DNA of 9,474 nucleotides from Bacteroidales bacterium. GTDB taxonomy: Bacteria > Bacteroidota > Bacteroidia > Bacteroidales > Paludibacteraceae. The notes beneath the pieces are model-generated. The model did no database searches. It saw only the letters and a list, made by a program, of their open reading frames with translations, and was not told where the DNA came from. How positions within the stretch are numbered: position 1 is the first letter of the stretch; each line of letters starts with the position of its first letter. This document shows, one piece after another, positions 7,104 to 9,474 of the stretch. A program made the position numbers and the translations under genes. The DNA lies in assembly GCA_900766775.1 (NCBI GenBank), contig CAAFXN010000004.1:1-9474 (forward strand). Direction: 5' to 3'.

Positions 7104-7158
7104 TATCCTACGTATATCCTACGTATATCTTACGTATATCCTACGTATATCCTACGTA
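7104..7158. repeat. Five tandem 11-bp repeats with TACGTA palindromes
   Basis: The unit TATCCTACGTA occurs five times head to tail (starts 7104, 7115, 7126, 7137, 7148). The third unit has one change (TATCTTACGTA). Every unit contains the palindrome TACGTA, so identical sites recur every 11 bp, close to one helical turn. A further CCTACGTA lies outside the array at 7294-7301. Possible roles are a multi-site protein-binding array or a variable-number repeat; nothing in the sequence decides between them. Confidence 0.9.
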
Positions 7159-7251
7159 ATCGACTGCTGAAGGTTTCGATAATCGGACATCAAATTTAAG
7201 AGGACAATGATATCTATTTCCGCCCATCGTTCCAATCACCCCGCCCCCTTA

Positions 7252-7274
7252 CCCCCTCCCCAGAGGGGCGGGGG
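7252..7274. repeat. GC-rich inverted repeat in the intergenic region
   Basis: CCCCCTCCCC (7252-7261) faces GGGGCGGGGG (7265-7274) across a 3-nt spacer, with one mismatch in ten pairs. It belongs to a series of GC-rich hairpins between the large surface-protein gene and the next gene. Confidence 0.6.
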
Positions 7275-7297
7275 AGCAGTAGCGTTCGCCCCGCCTA

Positions 7298-7317
7298 CGT
7301 AGGGGCAAGCCCCTACG
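7298..7317. repeat. Perfect 9-bp hairpin overlapping a CCTACGTAGG palindrome
   Basis: CGTAGGGGC (7298-7306) is followed by AA and then its exact complement GCCCCTACG (7309-7317). Its 5' edge overlaps the 10-bp palindrome CCTACGTAGG (7294-7303), which carries the same core as the tandem array at 7104-7158. Another hairpin, GCCCC-TTC-GGGGC, follows at 7330-7342. These elements look like dispersed intergenic palindromes. Confidence 0.6.
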
Positions 7318-7342
7318 CTGCGCTATGTCGCCCCTTCGGGGC

Positions 7343-7381
7343 TGGATTTGATAACACCTAATTCATAATTCATAATTAATC
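7343..7381 (+). promoter_or_regulatory. AT-rich leader before the tail-anchored protein gene
   Basis: After the last GC-rich hairpin the sequence turns strongly AT-rich, with two direct copies of ATTCATA (7361-7374) followed by ATTAAT, and reaches the ATG at 7382. A TTTG at 7346-7349 could be a -33 element, but no TAnnTTTG follows at the right distance. There is no Shine-Dalgarno site. It is probably a promoter and leader region; exact sites cannot be assigned. Confidence 0.35.
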
Positions 7382-8038
7382 ATGCTTTTTCTTTGTCGTA
7401 AACATATCGTTCTTGCTCTCTGCCTGTTGGCTTCTGTGGCGCTGTCGGCTCAGTGTATGATGTTCCCTGTGTCCGTCGAGCAGTTTGAGAGCACGTCTCA
7501 GATGCTGGGACAGGAAGCGAAGAACATGCGATCTGCCCCCAACACGGTTTACCACAAGCACCATTTCCGCAGCACGTCCGCGCTGCTTCCCGCCGCGGAA
7601 GAGTCGAACGAGCAATGGGGCTACAAACTGACCTACCCCGTCTTGAACGGCTACGATGTCGAGGAGTCTGAGTCGGACGTAGCGGCTTCGCCCTACCTGC
7701 GCACGTCGCAGACGGTCGGCGGTGCCTATACCTCCTTCGGGTACTCGGGCAGGTTTGTCCGCTCCGAGTCGGCGGCTTCGTACCACAGCCCTGTTCGCAA
7801 GAGCGCCGCCTCCACGGGTGTGCGGCTCGCGGACGATATGCTCTCCGCCATCCAGCGCAGCGGCGAGTCAGACGATGACCCCTTCGGCGGCGGGACGACG
7901 GGGGGCAGCGGGACAGGCGACCCCTTGGAGCCCGGTACGCCCGTGGGCGACGTGCCCTGGGGGCTGATGGTCCTCTGCCTTGCACTCTTTGCAGGCGTTA
8001 CACTACGAAAAAAACAAAACTCCGAATCGAACAAAGAT
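7382..8038 (+). CDS. Secreted protein with C-terminal membrane tail, open into the next gene
   Basis: 219 codons from ATG 7382 with no stop before the protease ATG at 8039, which is in the same frame. Residues 1-23 are a signal peptide (CRKH, hydrophobic IVLALCLLASVAL, SAQ). The middle is Ser/Ala-rich with FESTSQML and HFRSTSALL motifs and no known catalytic pattern. A Gly/Asp-rich linker (~164-186) leads to PVGDVPW (187-193), a hydrophobic segment (~193-207) and RKK (209-211). From memory, small Bacteroidales proteins with FxSTS motifs and a P-GD-x-W, membrane helix, basic tail occur as uncharacterised proteins near exported proteins; no function is known to me. The gene should end soon after RKK. 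An A7 tract at 8008-8014 keeps the frame open; with one A fewer it would end at TGA 8040-8042, overlapping the next ATG. Either a real fusion, a variable tract, or a sequencing error. Confidence 0.7.
8008..8014 (+). repeat. A7 homopolymer at the junction of two in-frame genes
   Basis: Seven consecutive A bases (CG-A7-C) directly follow the membrane-tail codons. Loss of one A would give the stop TGA at 8040-8042, an ATGA overlap with the protease start. In the present frame the two reading frames are fused. Confidence 0.8.
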
Positions 8039-9474
8039 ATGAAAAAGTACGTTGCTCTGTTGGCACTCTGCTTGTTGCCGACGCTGATGTATTCCGTGCC
8101 CGCCTACCGTGGCTGGCAAACCGCAACCCAACCCGACGGCAGTACGATACGTATTCGCCTGAACGGTGATGAGATGTACCACTATTGGGAGAACGAGCAG
8201 GGGGAGATAGTGAAGCGCGACTCGCTGGGCTGGTGGAAAGCCGTAGGGCCCGTGCCTACGCCTCAAGAGATGGCGGCACGACGTGCGCCGTCTCAGACCC
8301 GACCGATGCGGGCGGTAGGCTCCGCCAACCTTGCCCCGCGAGGACTAGTCATCTTGGTGAACTACTCGGACGTTACGTACACCTCCACCAACACGCAATC
8401 GGCTATGTCCGAGATGCTCAACGGCGAGAACTACACCTATGACGGCGCTACCGGCTCGGCAAAGAAGTACTTCTACGACCAGTCGAACGGGCAGTATGCG
8501 CCCACGTTCGACGTGGTGGGACCGGTAACGCTGTCCAAAAAGCGCGCGTACTACGGTGGCAACGATAGCAACGGAGATGACGTGCTGCCGGGCGATATGG
8601 TGGTGGAAGCCTGCCAACTGGTGGACAGCGAGGTGGACTTCAGCCAATACGACAACGACGGAGACGGCAAAGTGGACTTCGTGTATATCCTCTATGCCGG
8701 CATGGGCGAGGCGGACGGCGGACCCGATGAGTCTATCTGGCCCCACAACTGGAACTTGACGAGTGCCTCTTCCTACGGCAACTGTACCTACACTAAAAAC
8801 CAACGCAAGTTCGACGGGAAGTATGTGGATAACTACGCTTGCTCGGGCGAAATCAACGGTTTGACAGAAAAGCGTTGCGGTATCGGTACGATATGCCACG
8901 AGTTCGGGCATGTCATCGGTATGGTGGACCTCTACGATACGGACTACAGCACCAACTACAACAACGGCGTAACCCCGGGCGAATGGCACATCATGGATGG
9001 CGGTAGTTACAACAACGACGGCAAGACACCGCCCAACTACACCACCTTCGACAAGTACTACATGGGTTGGGCGACCCCCACCATCCTCAACGAGTCCAAC
9101 AAGGGGGCGAAGACCCTGACCACCAACTACGGCGACGGCTACCAACTCAACAGCAACGGCACCCTCGCCGCATACAGCAGCACGAGCATACAATACTATA
9201 TTGAGAACCGCCAGCAGAGCGGTTGGGACGCCTACCTCCCAGGACACGGCATGTTGGTATGGAAAGTAACGTTCAGTTCCTCGATTTGGAACAGCAACGC
9301 GCCCAACAATACCGGCACCTCGGGCAGCCCGCGCTACACGGTAGTGAGCGCCAAGGGTACCACCAAGGTGCAGCAAAGCCAAGCCGACCCCTTCCCCGGC
9401 TCGACGAAGAGAACGAGTTACACGCCCTTCAGCCAATACCCCTTGCTCAACATCACGGAGAACTCCGACAAGAC
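8039..9474 (+). CDS. Secreted M6-family (immune inhibitor A-like) zinc metalloprotease, 3' end outside window
   Basis: 478 codons, open to the end of the window. Residues 1-19 are a signal peptide (MKKYVALLALCLLPTLMYS) followed by VPAYRGWQTATQPDGSTIRI, a typical opening of M6-type proteases in Bacteroidales. Next come GDEMYHYWENEQGEIVKRD and a RGLVILVNYSDV strand. The catalytic zinc motif is HEFGH at residues 287-291, extended as HEFGHVIGMVDLYD, in which D297 fits the HExxHxxGxxD form. GEWHIMDGG about twenty residues later is the conserved Met-containing turn. A QYDNDGDGKVDF segment resembles a calcium-binding loop. Hydrolysis of extracellular proteins is inferred from the family. The start ATG 8039 is chosen because a complete signal peptide follows directly, behind an A-rich SD-free leader. 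Upstream the frame continues into the preceding gene. The missing 3' part would show whether a T9SS sorting domain is present. Confidence 0.9.
   Translation, partial: MKKYVALLALCLLPTLMYSVPAYRGWQTATQPDGSTIRIRLNGDEMYHYWENEQGEIVKRDSLGWWKAVGPVPTPQEMAARRAPSQTRPMRAVGSANLAPRGLVILVNYSDVTYTSTNTQSAMSEMLNGENYTYDGATGSAKKYFYDQSNGQYAPTFDVVGPVTLSKKRAYYGGNDSNGDDVLPGDMVVEACQLVDSEVDFSQYDNDGDGKVDFVYILYAGMGEADGGPDESIWPHNWNLTSASSYGNCTYTKNQRKFDGKYVDNYACSGEINGLTEKRCGIGTICHEFGHVIGMVDLYDTDYSTNYNNGVTPGEWHIMDGGSYNNDGKTPPNYTTFDKYYMGWATPTILNESNKGAKTLTTNYGDGYQLNSNGTLAAYSSTSIQYYIENRQQSGWDAYLPGHGMLVWKVTFSSSIWNSNAPNNTGTSGSPRYTVVSAKGTTKVQQSQADPFPGSTKRTSYTPFSQYPLLNITENSDK

Noticed and set aside
7104..7158. CRISPR array
   Set aside because: The units are 11 bp and contiguous, with no spacers and no cas genes nearby.
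8345..9436. Minus-strand open frame of 363 codons opposite the metalloprotease
   Set aside because: The plus strand encodes HEFGH and other M6 features here. The reverse translation is repetitive Val/Ala/Arg sequence typical of a shadow frame.

Overview
The window looks like a Bacteroidales (Bacteroidota) chromosome segment, possibly Prevotellaceae- or Porphyromonas-like; the genus cannot be fixed from the sequence. The clues are a textbook Bacteroidota promoter (TTTG, 20 bp, TACCTTTG) at 188-219, A-rich leaders without Shine-Dalgarno sites before the surface-protein genes, very large secreted multidomain proteins, and a secreted M6-type metalloprotease of the kind often exported by the type IX secretion system (T9SS).

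Layout. 1-187: non-coding, with two small hairpins. 188-1132: a probable toxin-antitoxin operon (RelE/HigB-like toxin, then an XRE helix-turn-helix antitoxin) with its own promoter and a clear intrinsic terminator. 1133-1330: a short flank with no recognised gene. 1331-2541: a 1,211-bp segment bounded by near-identical 28-bp inverted repeats (27/28 match). It holds two divergent 5' gene modules, each with its own start and signal peptide. 2542-6990: the shared 3' body of a 1,652-aa multidomain secreted adhesin-like protein, now joined in frame to the right-hand module. 6991-7381: a GC-rich intergenic region with several hairpins and five tandem 11-bp repeats containing TACGTA. 7382-9474: a small secreted protein with a membrane tail, read in frame and without a stop into a secreted M6-family metalloprotease that runs off the window.

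The main discovery candidate is the 1331-2541 segment. Both modules end on the same GAC codon at the outer edge of their repeat (200 codons on the left, 170 on the right). Inversion between the repeats would therefore replace signal peptide plus N-terminal domain of the large surface protein while keeping the reading frame of the 1,482-residue body. This would be a two-state N-terminal switch acting on the coding sequence rather than on a promoter. No recombinase gene is present in the window, and inversion itself is inferred, not observed.

A second oddity is an A7 tract at 8008-8014. It keeps the small tail-anchored protein in frame with the following protease; one base fewer would end the first gene on a TGA overlapping the protease ATG (ATGA).
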